Of a DNA stretch of 61,736 nucleotides, positions 22,905-32,229 are shown one piece after another (the first letter of the stretch is position 1; every line of letters starts with the position of its first letter). A program made the translations under genes and the position numbers. This stretch comes from an uncultured Mycoplasmataceae bacterium (GTDB lineage: Bacteria; Bacillota_I; Bacilli_A; Mycoplasmatales; Mycoplasmoidaceae), in contig CAMREV010000006.1 of NCBI GenBank assembly GCA_947041945.1, positions 1 through 61,736 on the forward strand, read 5' to 3'. The notes under the pieces are model-generated. The model was not told the DNA's origin. It did not search any database and saw nothing but the letters and a program-made list of their open reading frames with translations.

Positions 22905-24395
22905 ATGCCAAAAGATATCTTAGTATCTATATTGATTCCATCGTATAACGCTGTCAAATTTTTAAAAAGAACTATTAGAAGTTGTATATATCAATCATAC
23001 AATAATATTGAGATAATCATCATAAATGATGGATCAACAGATTCAACATTTGATTTCTTAGAAGAAATCAAAGAAAAAGATTCAAGGATAATTGTTCACC
23101 ATCAAGAAAATAAGGGTGTAAGTTTTACAAGAAATAAATTGATTTCATTAGCTAATGGCCATTATATTTTCTTTTTAGATGCTGATGACTCAATTCCTTT
23201 AAAAGCAATAGAAAATTTAATTTCCAATTCAAATGATGGGAAAACGGATATTATTGTTGGAAGAGCAAAACAATTTTATAATTATTCAAATGGAAATGTT
23301 TTATCATTCCCATTTATACCTACATGAATTTACAATAAGAACATGGATAAGTATGACTTCGTAAAATCTAATATGTGCCTTCTTTGAGGTTATTTAATTA
23401 GAAAAGATTTTTTTCTTTCATTGAATATAAAATTCAATGAAAAATTAAAATATTTTGAAGATATATCAATTGCAACATTAATTTTTTTAAAGTCAGAAAG
23501 CTTTAAACAGATTTCAAAAATTATATACAACTACAATAGAGGAAGTTACCATAGCGATAATCTTTCGCATTTTCAAACAAGAGATACTCGTAAAATGAAT
23601 GATTTTTACTTCGCTTTAAAAAATTTATTAGATTCATTTGAGAAAGAAAAATTTAATAATGATAAAAAAATAATAAGATCAATAAATGGTTCACTATTCC
23701 CAATATTAACAGGTTATGATTTATTAATAAAAAGCTTAACAACTAATTTAGTTTTAAGATCTATTTTGAGAAACAAAATTATTTCATTAATTTACTATTA
23801 TAATTATGAAATTTCTTTTTCAAAAACATGATGAAAATCATTTTTATATTTTTACATCTTAAATAACTTCAAGAGTTATGTTATTTTAAACAAATTAAAG
23901 AAAGTTTGTTATGTTAAAAAAATAGAAAGAGAAAACAGCTTTTTTTACAATTGCCATAAAGTAAAGAACTTCTTAGGTTCTTCGGCTTCATATAGAAAAG
24001 AAAGTATGTTTATATTTGATTATGATTTTGTAAAAAAACATAAAAGTAAATTGATTATGAAAAGAAATATATTCTTTTTATTAAAAATAAGTCCCAATGA
24101 TAACTTAGAGGAAATATCACTTTTTTTAAAAGAACATAATATAGTAATTTTAGGATTCTCGCTTGAGCCATTCATTGATATGACTAATTTTTTTAATTTA
24201 TTTCCTAATGCTTTATTTATTGATTTTAATCTAAGAGACTTTGATGAAAAAATGATTTCAAGTTTTGTAAATTCTTTTTCAAAAATTAGTCCAAATATAA
24301 GTTTATCAATCACAATAAAAAAAGTCACACTTAAGAAGATATCAAATACAAATTTAGAAAATGATTTTTTATTTATAGAGGATAAAAATGAATAA
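22905..24395 (+). CDS. Family 2 glycosyltransferase with extra C-terminal domain
   Basis: Protein of 496 residues. The GT-A domain is at the N-terminus: VSILIPSYNAVKFL (residues 7-20), the nucleotide-sugar motif IIINDGSTDS (near 38), and the metal-binding DADDS (near 90). From about residue 300 an additional Lys/Phe-rich domain of 190 residues follows, which I do not recognise. No transmembrane segment is obvious. It would transfer a sugar at the inner membrane face. It overlaps the next glycosyltransferase by eight bases. AT-rich candidate -10 sequence (TATAAT) lies near 22866. Confidence 0.85.
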
Positions 24396-25308
24396 AAGTT
24401 TTACAGTAATAATACCTTGTTTCAATGTTGAAAAATATATATCAAAATGTTTAAATTCTTTGATTAATCAAGACTATGATATAAATCTTTTACAAATACT
24501 AGTAATAGATGATGGTTCAACAAATGATGAATTGAAAAAAATAGTTAATCAGTATCAAGAAAAATATAAAAATATTGAATACTATGCAAAAGAAAATAAT
24601 CATTGAGGATCAGTTATAAATTATGTTTTGAAAAATAAATTAGCTAAAAATGATTATGTATCAATTTTAGATGCTGATGATTTTTTAGATAAAAATTGTT
24701 TTAAATTTATAAATAAAAAAGTTAAAGATAATGATGTATTTTCAGGTTCTTGCAAAGAATGAAATGGTAATAAATCATTTGGATACTTTTCTGCTTATTA
24801 TTTTCCATTTAAAAGAGTTATTAAAAAGCCTTTACAAAAACAAACGCCAATATGTTTACCAATGTTATTTTTTTATAAAAAAGAAATTTTTTATAAAACA
24901 AAATATTTAACAGAAAAAATTGCTCATCAAGATGGAGATTATACTGCTCAAATTTTAAAGAATTCAAATACATTAATTTTTACTTATAAAGTAATAGGTT
25001 ATTATTTTTCTTTAAGAGAAGGAAACTCAATGAATCAAGCATGAGATCAAAAAAGATTTGATGCTGAATATAATTCTTGTAAAAAATTTATTGAAAATGA
25101 CGTTCAAGAATTAATTGCATTTAGATTAAATGTTAAGGGTTTTAAAACTTGTTGCAAGGAAAGAAATATTATTTTTGAAGTAAATAGAAAATTCAATTTT
25201 AAATGATTACCATTTGGTTTAAATTTCATTTACAAAATTTATTTTCACATAACAGGAAACTATAAATTCTTTAAAATAAATAATATAAAAAGAGATAAAA
25301 ATGAGTAA
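24388..25308 (+). CDS. Family 2 glycosyltransferase
   Basis: Protein of 306 residues with GT-A motifs FTVIIPCFNVEKYI (5-18), VIDDGSTNDE and LDADDFLD. It also has NNHWGSVINYVL, which is shared almost exactly with the downstream gene. The ATG lies eight bases before the stop of the upstream gene (ATGAATAA), and its own stop overlaps the next ATG in the same manner. Strongly similar over most of its length to the gene at 25301, hence a tandem duplicate. Donor and acceptor are unknown; adjacency to glf suggests glycolipid or capsule assembly. Confidence 0.88.
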
Positions 25309-26203
25309 AAGTTTTTCAATAGTAATTCCATGTTTTAATATGGAAAAATTTATTTCTACATGTTTAGATTCTTTGGTTAATCAAAACTATGATATTAATT
25401 TATTACAAATTTTAGTAGTTGATGATGGTTCAACAAATCCTGAATTAAAAAATATAGTTAATGAGTATCAAGAAAAATACGAAAACATTGAATATCATGC
25501 AAAGAAAAACAACCATTGAGGTTCAGTAATTAATTATGTTTTAGAAAATAAATTAGCAAAAAATGATTATGTATCAATTTTAGATGCTGATGATTTTTTA
25601 GATATGAATGCATTAAAAACTATTGATGAAATTTGTGATGATCATGATGTTGTATCAAGTGCATATGCAAGATGATATGGTAATAAGAAAAAAGGAAGAT
25701 TTTATTCTTATCCATATTTATTTAAAAAAGTAATTACTGATAAATACCAAAAGCAATCTCCAATAAGTATTCCTATTTCTTGATATGCAAAAAAAGAAGT
25801 ATTTTATAAATTAAAAAACTTAGTTGAAGGCATTCCATTTCAAGATGGTAATTACACTTCTCAAATAATTATGAATGCTAAGAGTGTTAAACATACTAAA
25901 AAGATTACTTGCTACTATTTTATTGCAAGAGAAGGCAATACAGTTACTTCAACATGAGATGAAAAAAGAGTCAATCAAGAGTATCAATGTTTATTGAATC
26001 TAATTGATAATGATGCTCAAGAAATAGTAGCATTAAGATTCTTATTTTATCCCCCAATTAGAAAAGCATTTTTAGAAAATAAAAGAGAATTAGTTGTTAA
26101 CAGAAAGTTTCATTTTAAATGAATTCCTTTCTATGGCAGATGAGCTGTAAATTTAATGTTTTTAATGTCTACAAAAAAGTTCTTTTCTTTTAAAAAAATA
26201 TAG
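25301..26203 (+). CDS. Family 2 glycosyltransferase (tandem duplicate)
   Basis: Protein of 300 residues, paralogous to the preceding gene: FSIVIPCFNMEKFI, VVDDGSTNPE, LDADDFLD, and FQDGNYTSQI where the neighbour has HQDGDYTAQI. The conserved DADD is the metal site. Divergence is concentrated in the acceptor half, so the pair may attach different sugars or act in sequence. The last gene of the glycosyltransferase run; the following 130 bp hold the promoter and leader of rplK. Confidence 0.88.
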
Positions 26204-26263
26204 CAAAATATTACTTAATATAATATACTTAATAGGTATATTTTTAATATGTATACAAAAAAA

Positions 26264-26298
26264 TGTGGAAGAAACAAACGTTTCGCGATTACCACCCT
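26264..26298 (+). promoter_or_regulatory. Ribosomal protein L1 autoregulatory leader (rplK-rplA operon)
   Basis: Upstream of rplK the mRNA can fold with GUGG (26265-26268) pairing to CCAC (26292-26295), an inner stem GAAAC/GUUUC (26271-26275 with 26280-26284) with loop AAAC, and an asymmetric internal loop containing GCGAUUA. The outer 3' side reads UACCACCCU, the same nine bases found in the L1-binding stalk of E. coli 23S rRNA, opposite GUGGA as in rRNA. This is the expected mimic through which excess L1 represses its own operon. Placement 36 bases before the rplK start fits. Identification is by eye. Confidence 0.72.
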
Positions 26299-26333
26299 AA
26301 AAACATAATTACAAGAAAGGTAATATTTTATTT

Positions 26334-26795
26334 ATGGCAATAAAAGATCCCAAAGTAGTTAGAGTTGCAAAAATTGAATTAATCGGCGGACAAGCAAAAC
26401 CTGGTCCTGGATTAGCTTCAGTTGGAATCAACATGGCTGACTTTACAAGACAATTTAATGATCAAACAAAAGACAAAAATGGAGAAATAATTCCATGTGT
26501 CATTTATGCATATAAAGATAAAAGTTTCAAATTTGAAACTAAAACAACTCCAGCTTCTATTCTTTTAAAGAAAGCAGCTAAAATACAAAAAGCAGGAAAA
26601 AATCAGTTAACTGATCATGTAGCTACAATCACTAAAGAACAAGCTTTAGAAATTGCTAGATATAAACTTCCTGACTTAAATGCTAATACTGAAGAAGCTG
26701 CATTAAGAATGATTGCTGGTACTGCAAAACAAATGGGTATTCAAATCACTGGTGTTGATTTAACTCCTAAAAGAAATAAAGGAGTACAACACTAA
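26334..26795 (+). CDS. rplK: 50S ribosomal protein L11
   Basis: Protein of 153 residues, of the 23S GTPase-centre. It has the characteristic [20 protein letters not shown] (near residues 14-33), [10 protein letters not shown], and the C-terminal [17 protein letters not shown] precedes the ATG. Its stop overlaps the rplA start (TAATG). Slightly longer than the typical 141 residues, as is common in mollicutes. Confidence 0.97.
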   Translation: MAIKDPKVVRVAKIELIGGQAKPGPGLASVGINMADFTRQFNDQTKDKNGEIIPCVIYAYKDKSFKFETKTTPASILLKKAAKIQKAGKNQLTDHVATITKEQALEIARYKLPDLNANTEEAALRMIAGTAKQMGIQITGVDLTPKRNKGVQH

Positions 26796-27460
26796 TGGCT
26801 GCTAAAAAATACAACTTTGATAAAACAAAAACTTACAAAATTGATGAAGCTTTAAAAATAGTTAAAGATAACTCTAAAACTAAATTTGATTCTTCAATTG
26901 ATATTGCAGTTAAATTAAATTTAGATACTTCAAAAGCTGAGCAACAATTAAGAGGAACAATTACTTTACCAAACTTTTTTGGTAGAAAAGATAGAATCTT
27001 AGTTTTAGATGATGGATTAACTGAAAAAGATGCAAAGGCATATAATGTTGATTTCACTGGTGGAAAAGATACAATAGATAAAATCTCTTCAGGATGAATG
27101 GATTTTGACTTAATTATTACTACACCTAAAATGATGCCCCAATTAAGTAGATTAGGTAAGTTATTAGGTCCAAGAGGACTAATGCCAAACCCTAAAATTG
27201 GAAACGTTACAACTGATTTAAAGAAAACTATTGCAGAATTCCAAAAAGGTGTTTCTCAATATAGAACAGATTCATATGGAAATATTCATATGCTAGTTGG
27301 TAAATCTTCTGGTGATATGAAGAAAGTTCATGAGAATGTTGAGTTCTTACTAGCTTTCTTAAAATCTAAGAGACCTTCAACTGTAAAAGGAATTTACATT
27401 CAAAATGTTTCAATTTCATCTACAATGGGTCCTGGTGTTAAGATAGAAATAAATAGTTAA
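26795..27460 (+). CDS. rplA: 50S ribosomal protein L1
   Basis: Protein of 221 residues that builds the L1 stalk and represses its own operon. Motifs include LRGTITLPNFFGRKDRILVL, LGKLLGPRGLMPNPKIGNVT and KGIYIQNVSISSTMGPGVKI. A single TGA(Trp) is at 27095. Together with the leader at 26264-26298 it forms a typical autoregulated rplK-rplA unit. Confidence 0.97.
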
Positions 27461-27511
27461 TTAATTGACTTTTATTTTTTAATTTCTTATAATTATATAA
27501 ATGAGGATATT

Positions 27512-27973
27512 ATGAATAGACATAAGAATTTTATCTTTAAAATTTTGATTTTAATTTTTTTCTTGTTGTCTTTAATAATATCTTTTTATTTTGCCATTCA
27601 TGCTATTTTAAAATATGATTTTAATTCTTTAATGAACAAAGCTGCTTCAATAGCAATAAGACAAAGAGGAATACTTAATATACCATCAGTTGATTGATGA
27701 ATTGGTGTATTATCAGTATTATTTGGTTCTATATTTCTTTTTCTTATATTCTTAATTAATTACATTAGATTAAGAGTAAAAGATAAAAAGCAAATTAAAG
27801 AATATATCATTAATAGTCAAAATGAAGTGCCACATGATGATTATTGAACAGATTATAACCAACAAAATTTAGTTGAAAATCCAGTATCATATGAATCTTC
27901 TTATCATGATTATGTTCCACAAGAAAGAAGGAAATTTGTTCCTTACACAAAAAAATTACATGATCCTAATTAG
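27512..27973 (+). CDS. Small membrane protein of unknown function
   Basis: ORF of 153 residues with two TGA(Trp) codons in a row at the second membrane segment. Hydrophobic segments lie at about residues 8-31 and 62-86; the remaining 65 residues are hydrophilic, rich in Asn, Tyr and Gln, probably cytoplasmic. A TATAAT at 27489-27494 and a GAGGAT site precede the ATG. Its 3' end overlaps the convergent HIT gene by eight bases. Family not recognised. Confidence 0.65.
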
Positions 27974-28385
27974 AAAATAATTGATGAACAAGAACCTCAT
28001 AGGTCTCATCAATTGTTTTTTTATTATTTCTTTTAACAGAAACATGAAAACCTTCTTCTTTTTTAAATTTAGGAATTATATGCATATGTAAATGCATAAT
28101 TTCTTGGTTTGCATTTGCCTTTTCATTGACTAAATAGTTTATTCCATCATTTCCAAGAGAAGAGCTATTAATAACATTAGCTATTTTCTTTGTTGTTTTA
28201 GCAACTGCAGATAAATAATCATCATCGCAATTACTAAAATACTCAAAGTGTTTTTTTGGCATTACAATACAATGAGCATCAGAGACAGGGTTTATATCCA
28301 ATATACACATTGTCATATCATCCTCATAAATAATTTTTGCATTTATTTCTTTTTTTATAATTTTACAAAATAAACATTTATCCAT
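27966..28385 (-). CDS. HIT-family nucleotide-binding hydrolase
   Basis: Protein of 139 residues. N-terminal CLFCKIIKKEI is typical of Hint-like proteins, and the histidine triad MHLHMHIIPKF lies near residues 100-110. Such proteins hydrolyse AMP-linked nucleotides. It follows rnhC (28388-29248) by two bases on the same strand. Confidence 0.92.
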   Translation of the reverse strand: MDKCLFCKIIKKEINAKIIYEDDMTMCILDINPVSDAHCIVMPKKHFEYFSNCDDDYLSAVAKTTKKIANVINSSSLGNDGINYLVNEKANANQEIMHLHMHIIPKFKKEEGFHVSVKRNNKKTIDETYEVLVHQLFSN

Positions 28386-28387
28386 AA

Positions 28388-29248
28388 CTAATCCTTATTT
28401 GTCTTAAAGTGCTCTTTAATATACTTATTTAGTTCTACATTATTTTTTTTCAAAGATAACAAATATGGTTTAACAATTGATGTTACACATCCTAAAGGAA
28501 TTCTCATCATTAGTTCTTTTTCAATTTTTTCAATCTGTTTTAAAAAATTAACTCTTGCTAAGATTGAAGCACAAGCTACTTCTAGGTACTTTGATTCTGC
28601 TTTTGTTTCCAAGTGCATTTCATAATCTTTTTTTTCGCCAATACATATCATTTGATCATTAAATCTATTTATATTTGTATACTGATCAATTACCACTAAA
28701 TCATTTTCTTTATATATTTTTTTTATTACTTTATTGTGTCCATACGTTTTTAAAGTATTTACATTTTTATATTTTTCATATAATTGATTATATTCTTCTG
28801 GTTCAAGATTATAAATTTCATGGATAGTTAATTTAAGAACTTTATCATAAACTTTTTTCATGAAGTTATCTTTAAGCTTTTTAGAATCATCTACACCAAG
28901 ATTAACTAATGCTTCTCTATTTTCTTTTGGTATCTTAACAGCTGCAAAAGAAACTCCACCAAATAAATCTCCATTACCAGATTCATCAGTACCAATAGTA
29001 ATGTCTTTTCTTATTTCAATATTTTCATTTGTATTCTCATTTTTGATTTTCAACATTTTTAAGATATTATCATAATCACTTCCTTGGATTAAAAGTGTAT
29101 GAGTTTTATAAATTGTCATCTTATATTTCTTTGTAGAAAAAAAATATAAGATATTTTCGTTGTTATTTTCTTTTAAATGAGAACTCATGTACTTAAGAAT
29201 AAGATCAATTTGTTTTTTATCTATTTTTTTAGAAAATGAATTACTCAT
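28388..29248 (-). CDS. rnhC: Ribonuclease HIII
   Basis: Protein of 286 residues that removes RNA from RNA-DNA hybrids. The type II RNase H catalytic core begins at TIGTDESGNGDLFGGVSFAA (near residue 84), with further carboxylates in LGVDDSKKLKD and LVVIDQY and a conserved EVACASILAR. The N-terminal 80 residues correspond to the TBP-like substrate-binding domain that separates HIII from HII. Confidence 0.93.
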   Translation of the reverse strand: MSNSFSKKIDKKQIDLILKYMSSHLKENNNENILYFFSTKKYKMTIYKTHTLLIQGSDYDNILKMLKIKNENTNENIEIRKDITIGTDESGNGDLFGGVSFAAVKIPKENREALVNLGVDDSKKLKDNFMKKVYDKVLKLTIHEIYNLEPEEYNQLYEKYKNVNTLKTYGHNKVIKKIYKENDLVVIDQYTNINRFNDQMICIGEKKDYEMHLETKAESKYLEVACASILARVNFLKQIEKIEKELMMRIPLGCVTSIVKPYLLSLKKNNVELNKYIKEHFKTNKD

Positions 29249-29292
29249 AAGACCTCGATTAATATATAATAATTATATGTCGGTTTAAAATT

Positions 29293-29643
29293 ATGAATTA
29301 TAAAATAAAAAATATTAGAGAAGAAATTCTTAACAAAAAATTTAGAAAAGATTTAAGAGCTGGTTACGATGCTTATCAGGTTGATGTTTTCTTTGATACT
29401 GTCTTATCATATATAAGATATCTTGAAAATGAAATTGAGAATACTGATAATATTAGTAATAATTTAAAAACTGAAAATGTTGTTCTTAAAAAACAATTAG
29501 AAGAAATTGAAAACAAAAGATTTGTTGCAGAACATGAGCTTTCTGAATTAAAAGAAGATGGATATAAAAATCAAAAAATAATTAAAGATTTATCTTTGTG
29601 AAAAACAACATATGCAAATTCAAAAAATGACAAAGACAAATAA
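29293..29643 (+). CDS. DivIVA/GpsB-like coiled-coil protein
   Basis: Protein of 116 residues. The start EILNKKFRKDLRAGYDAYQVDVFFDTVLSYI has the F-x-x-x-x-R-GYD-x-x-x-VDxF signature of DivIVA/GpsB membrane-binding domains, followed by a coiled coil (about residues 35-95). In walled relatives it organises division and growth; here it may act in cell polarity or division without a wall. A TGA(Trp) codon lies at 29599. It overlaps acpS. Confidence 0.75.
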
Positions 29644-29971
29644 TATTATTAATGTAGGGATCGATATGATTTCTAAAAATAGAATAGATTTGAATAATCA
29701 ATTGTTTATAAAAAAAATATTTTCTATTGATGAAAAAAAGATATTTGATTCACTAATTAATGATGAAGCAAAGATTTCATTTATTTCTTCTAGATGAGCA
29801 GCAAAAGAAGCAATATATAAAGCCTTAAACAATAAAGATATACTTTTTATCAATATTGAAATTTTGAATGATGAAAATGGCAAACCATATTGCAGTAATC
29901 ACAATAAAATAATTCTAAGCATATCTCACACTGAAGTACATTGCATAGCAGTTGCTTTATTATTAAAATAA
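29627..29971 (+). CDS. acpS: Holo-[acyl-carrier-protein] synthase
   Basis: Phosphopantetheinyl transferase of 114 residues that activates acyl carrier protein. The Mg-binding Asp is in VGIDMISKNRI and the second motif in SSRWAAKEAIYKAL; ISHTEVHCIAVA closes the fold. The start is uncertain: ATG 29612 would add five residues and neither start has a clear ribosome binding site. It overlaps the DivIVA-like gene by 17 bases and is followed by a strong terminator. Confidence 0.9.
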
Positions 29972-29979
29972 TCTTGAGT

Positions 29980-30016
29980 AAAAAATAATACTTAATTCAT
30001 AAGTATTATTTTTTTC
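29980..30016 (+). terminator. Rho-independent terminator after acpS
   Basis: A perfect 15-bp stem (29980-29994 with 30000-30014) with loop ATTCA is followed by T residues. It ends the DivIVA-like/acpS transcript nine bases after the acpS stop. Confidence 0.85.
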
Positions 30017-30059
30017 ACATTGTTATATTTATTTATGTATGAAAAAATAAGGAGTATAT

Positions 30060-30299
30060 ATGAATTTTGTAGCACTAATTGGATTGATAACTCATATCGA
30101 GAATGTTAAAAATCAGAAGTATATAAAAATGGAAATCAACTCATCTAATCAATCGCCAAAGATTGCAAAGGTAATTATTAATGAAGAAAATAGTGATTTA
30201 TTCAAAGAAATAAGCCTAGGAGTTATTATTGGTATTAATGGTTTTGTTGATTTCTCAAACAGTAACAATATAGTTTTAAAGAACTATACATTGATATAA
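30060..30299 (+). CDS. Small OB-fold (single-strand-binding-like) protein
   Basis: Protein of 79 residues with AAGGAG before the ATG. Its strand pattern, FVALIGLITHIENVK, IKMEINSS, KVIINEE and LGVIIGINGFVDF with a final IVLKNYTLI, is that of an OB-fold like SSB or PriB (gkhVgVxGxIxxxxxxxxLxAxxI). It is short for SSB and lacks an acidic tail. It probably binds nucleic acid; assignment rests on pattern only. It stands alone between two strong terminators. Confidence 0.55.
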   Translation: MNFVALIGLITHIENVKNQKYIKMEINSSNQSPKIAKVIINEENSDLFKEISLGVIIGINGFVDFSNSNNIVLKNYTLI

Positions 30300-30333
30300 A
30301 AAAAATTTAAGAATTTGTATTCTTAAATTTTTT
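30300..30333. terminator. Bidirectional terminator between the OB-fold gene and degV
   Basis: The 15-base arms 30300-30314 and 30319-30333 are perfectly complementary with loop TTGT and have A and T tracts on the outer sides. It follows the plus-strand stop directly and includes the last codons of the convergent degV gene. Confidence 0.85.
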
Positions 30334-31197
30334 ATCTATACCAACTGTAAGACCAAATGAATTTTTTCCTGTATTACAGAAGATAATTAATGGAGTTTTC
30401 TTCATTATTATTTCTTTTTTACTAATTTTAAATTGCTTTACAATTTCACTTAATAGAAATTCTTTTTTATCTTCAGAACATAAAGAAAAATAAACTGAAA
30501 TAAATTTTATCTTACCATTCGATTCATTTACACTTGCTAACATCTTTTCAACCATTTTTTCTAATGCTTTATTATAGCTTTTAGCAATTGTGTTTAAACC
30601 AATTTTTTGATTCATGCTTAATACCGGAACTAATTTAGCTTTATCTAAAACTTTACCAATAATTATTTTTGATATTCTTCCACTAGCTGTTATTGGTTTA
30701 GATGATTCATAAGCAAAAGAAGTACGAATATATTCATTTTCTTCTTCAGCAAATTTAATTACTTCTTCGATACTCTTTCCACTTTCAATCATCTTTTTAC
30801 TTTCTAATAAGATGTATTCAAGACCATAACATTGAGTATGAGTATCTATTACGTATATTTTGCCTTTATATTCATCTTCTTTTTCAAGATTTTTAATTGA
30901 GTCATATTGTGAAGATAAAGCTTTATTAATTGTAAAAACAAAAACAAAATCATTTTTTAAAAGAAGTTCATCAAGAACATTCATTACTTCACCAAGAGCA
31001 CTACATGAAGTTTTTAAAAAGTTACCAGATTCATGATTTCCATTAATTTTTTCATAATTAATTTCTTCTGGTAAATCATTAAAACTTTTAGAATCATTTT
31101 CTGTTATTTTAAAAGTTATTCTTGTTATATTATTTTTTTTGATTTCTTCTTCTGTCAAAGTAGAACTTCCATCTACAACAAATGCAATTTTTTTCAT
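30307..31197 (-). CDS. DegV family fatty-acid-binding protein (FakB-type)
   Basis: Protein of 296 residues with the DegV start VVDGSSTLTEEE, the central TSCSALGEVMNVLDELL that positions the fatty acid carboxylate, and VIDTHTQCYGLEYILLES. DegV proteins carry fatty acids for phosphorylation by FakA; a FakA-like kinase gene lies at 49136. It would function in uptake and activation of exogenous fatty acids, important in a scavenging mollicute. Specificity unknown. Confidence 0.9.
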   Translation of the reverse strand: MKKIAFVVDGSSTLTEEEIKKNNITRITFKITENDSKSFNDLPEEINYEKINGNHESGNFLKTSCSALGEVMNVLDELLLKNDFVFVFTINKALSSQYDSIKNLEKEDEYKGKIYVIDTHTQCYGLEYILLESKKMIESGKSIEEVIKFAEEENEYIRTSFAYESSKPITASGRISKIIIGKVLDKAKLVPVLSMNQKIGLNTIAKSYNKALEKMVEKMLASVNESNGKIKFISVYFSLCSEDKKEFLLSEIVKQFKISKKEIIMKKTPLIIFCNTGKNSFGLTVGIDKKFKNTNS

Positions 31198-31243
31198 ATT
31201 TATCCTTAAAATATTATTCTTTTTATAATAACATAATAAAAAA

Positions 31244-31268
31244 AAAAGACAATATATTGTCTTTTTTT
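31244..31268 (-). terminator. Terminator after the acidic unknown gene
   Basis: A perfect palindromic stem AAAAAAGACAATA/TATTGTCTTTTTT lies 12 bases beyond the stop of the minus-strand gene 31280-32080. On the minus strand it is followed by a T run. As it is palindromic the loop must form from the inner AT pairs. Confidence 0.7.
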
Positions 31269-31279
31269 ACTTATAAAAT

Positions 31280-32080
31280 TTATCTTTTATTATTAGCTAA
31301 GAAAGTTTTTAAAGCTTTGTCAACTCTTCAACACATTGAGTTTAAGAAGTCGTAACTATAAGCAGCATTTTTAACTCTTGATTTCTCAATTAATAATTGA
31401 ATAAATTCAATTTTCTTTTGAGCACTAATTAATAACATTCTATATTCATCATCATTAATGTTTGCTGAATTTGATAATCTGTAAATTAATTCTTCTTGAC
31501 TATAAATTATATCTTTATTTTTATTTCAAGCTCTTTCATCACTTCCAATTTGTTCTTTACTAGAACTCATTTTTAATGTACTGAAACCTACTGGGATATA
31601 TTCTTCATTAACTTCTGATTCAAACATTTGGTTATCTAATCCTAAATCTTGATCTGAATTACTTTCAACGTTTAGTTCATTTTCATCAACAACTCAATTT
31701 TGATTTAATTCTTCTTCATTTAAGTTATTAGCATCATTACTCAAGATTACTTCTTCAATTAATGGATCTTTTTCTAAATTCTCAGTATTTGATTCATTTG
31801 CATAGTTATCTTCGGAAACATGTTCTTCATTTAATGGCGCTGTATCATTACTTTCATTCGCAAAGTTTTCATTAGTTGATTCTTGTGCTTCAGATTCATT
31901 TATTTCATGATTAACAGAATCATCTTTTAAACTATTTTCAATTTTTTGAATAGAGTTTAATATTTTTTTAAATTTTTTCTCTGGTAAACTAGATTCAAGT
32001 TCAGCAACTTTATTTTCTCTTTCTTCAATTGACATATTTTGTCAATTGTTTAGAAGCTCTTTTTTTCCTTTTCTATTCAT
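31280..32080 (-). CDS. Acidic cytoplasmic protein of unknown function
   Basis: ORF of 266 residues, start ATG 32080 after GGAGAT. The N-terminus MNRKGKKELLNNWQNMSIEERENK is helical. A central part (about residues 50-165) is low complexity and strongly acidic, rich in E, N, S and D. A more ordered C-terminal part (about 180-266) contains DERAWNKNKDIIYSQEELIYRL and a helix ending in SMCWRVDKALKTFLA. No signal peptide or membrane segment. It lies upstream of, and divergent from, the opp operon. Family not recognised. Confidence 0.6.
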
Positions 32081-32194
32081 TTGTATCTCCATTTGTTTCG
32101 AAAAACATATAATATATATTATTTTACTATATTTTTATGTGATGTAAACAGAAATATAATAATATATTTATCATTCTAAATCATTTTAAATTGG

Positions 32195-32200
32195 TATAAT
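32195..32200 (+). promoter_or_regulatory. Candidate -10 box of the opp operon
   Basis: TATAAT preceded by TTGG lies 29 bases upstream of the oppA ATG. No other good start signal is seen in the 149-bp gap 32081-32229, so this is the best promoter candidate for the long opp run. Confidence 0.5.
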
Positions 32201-32229
32201 ATTTTTATATTTTAATAAAATGGTATATT

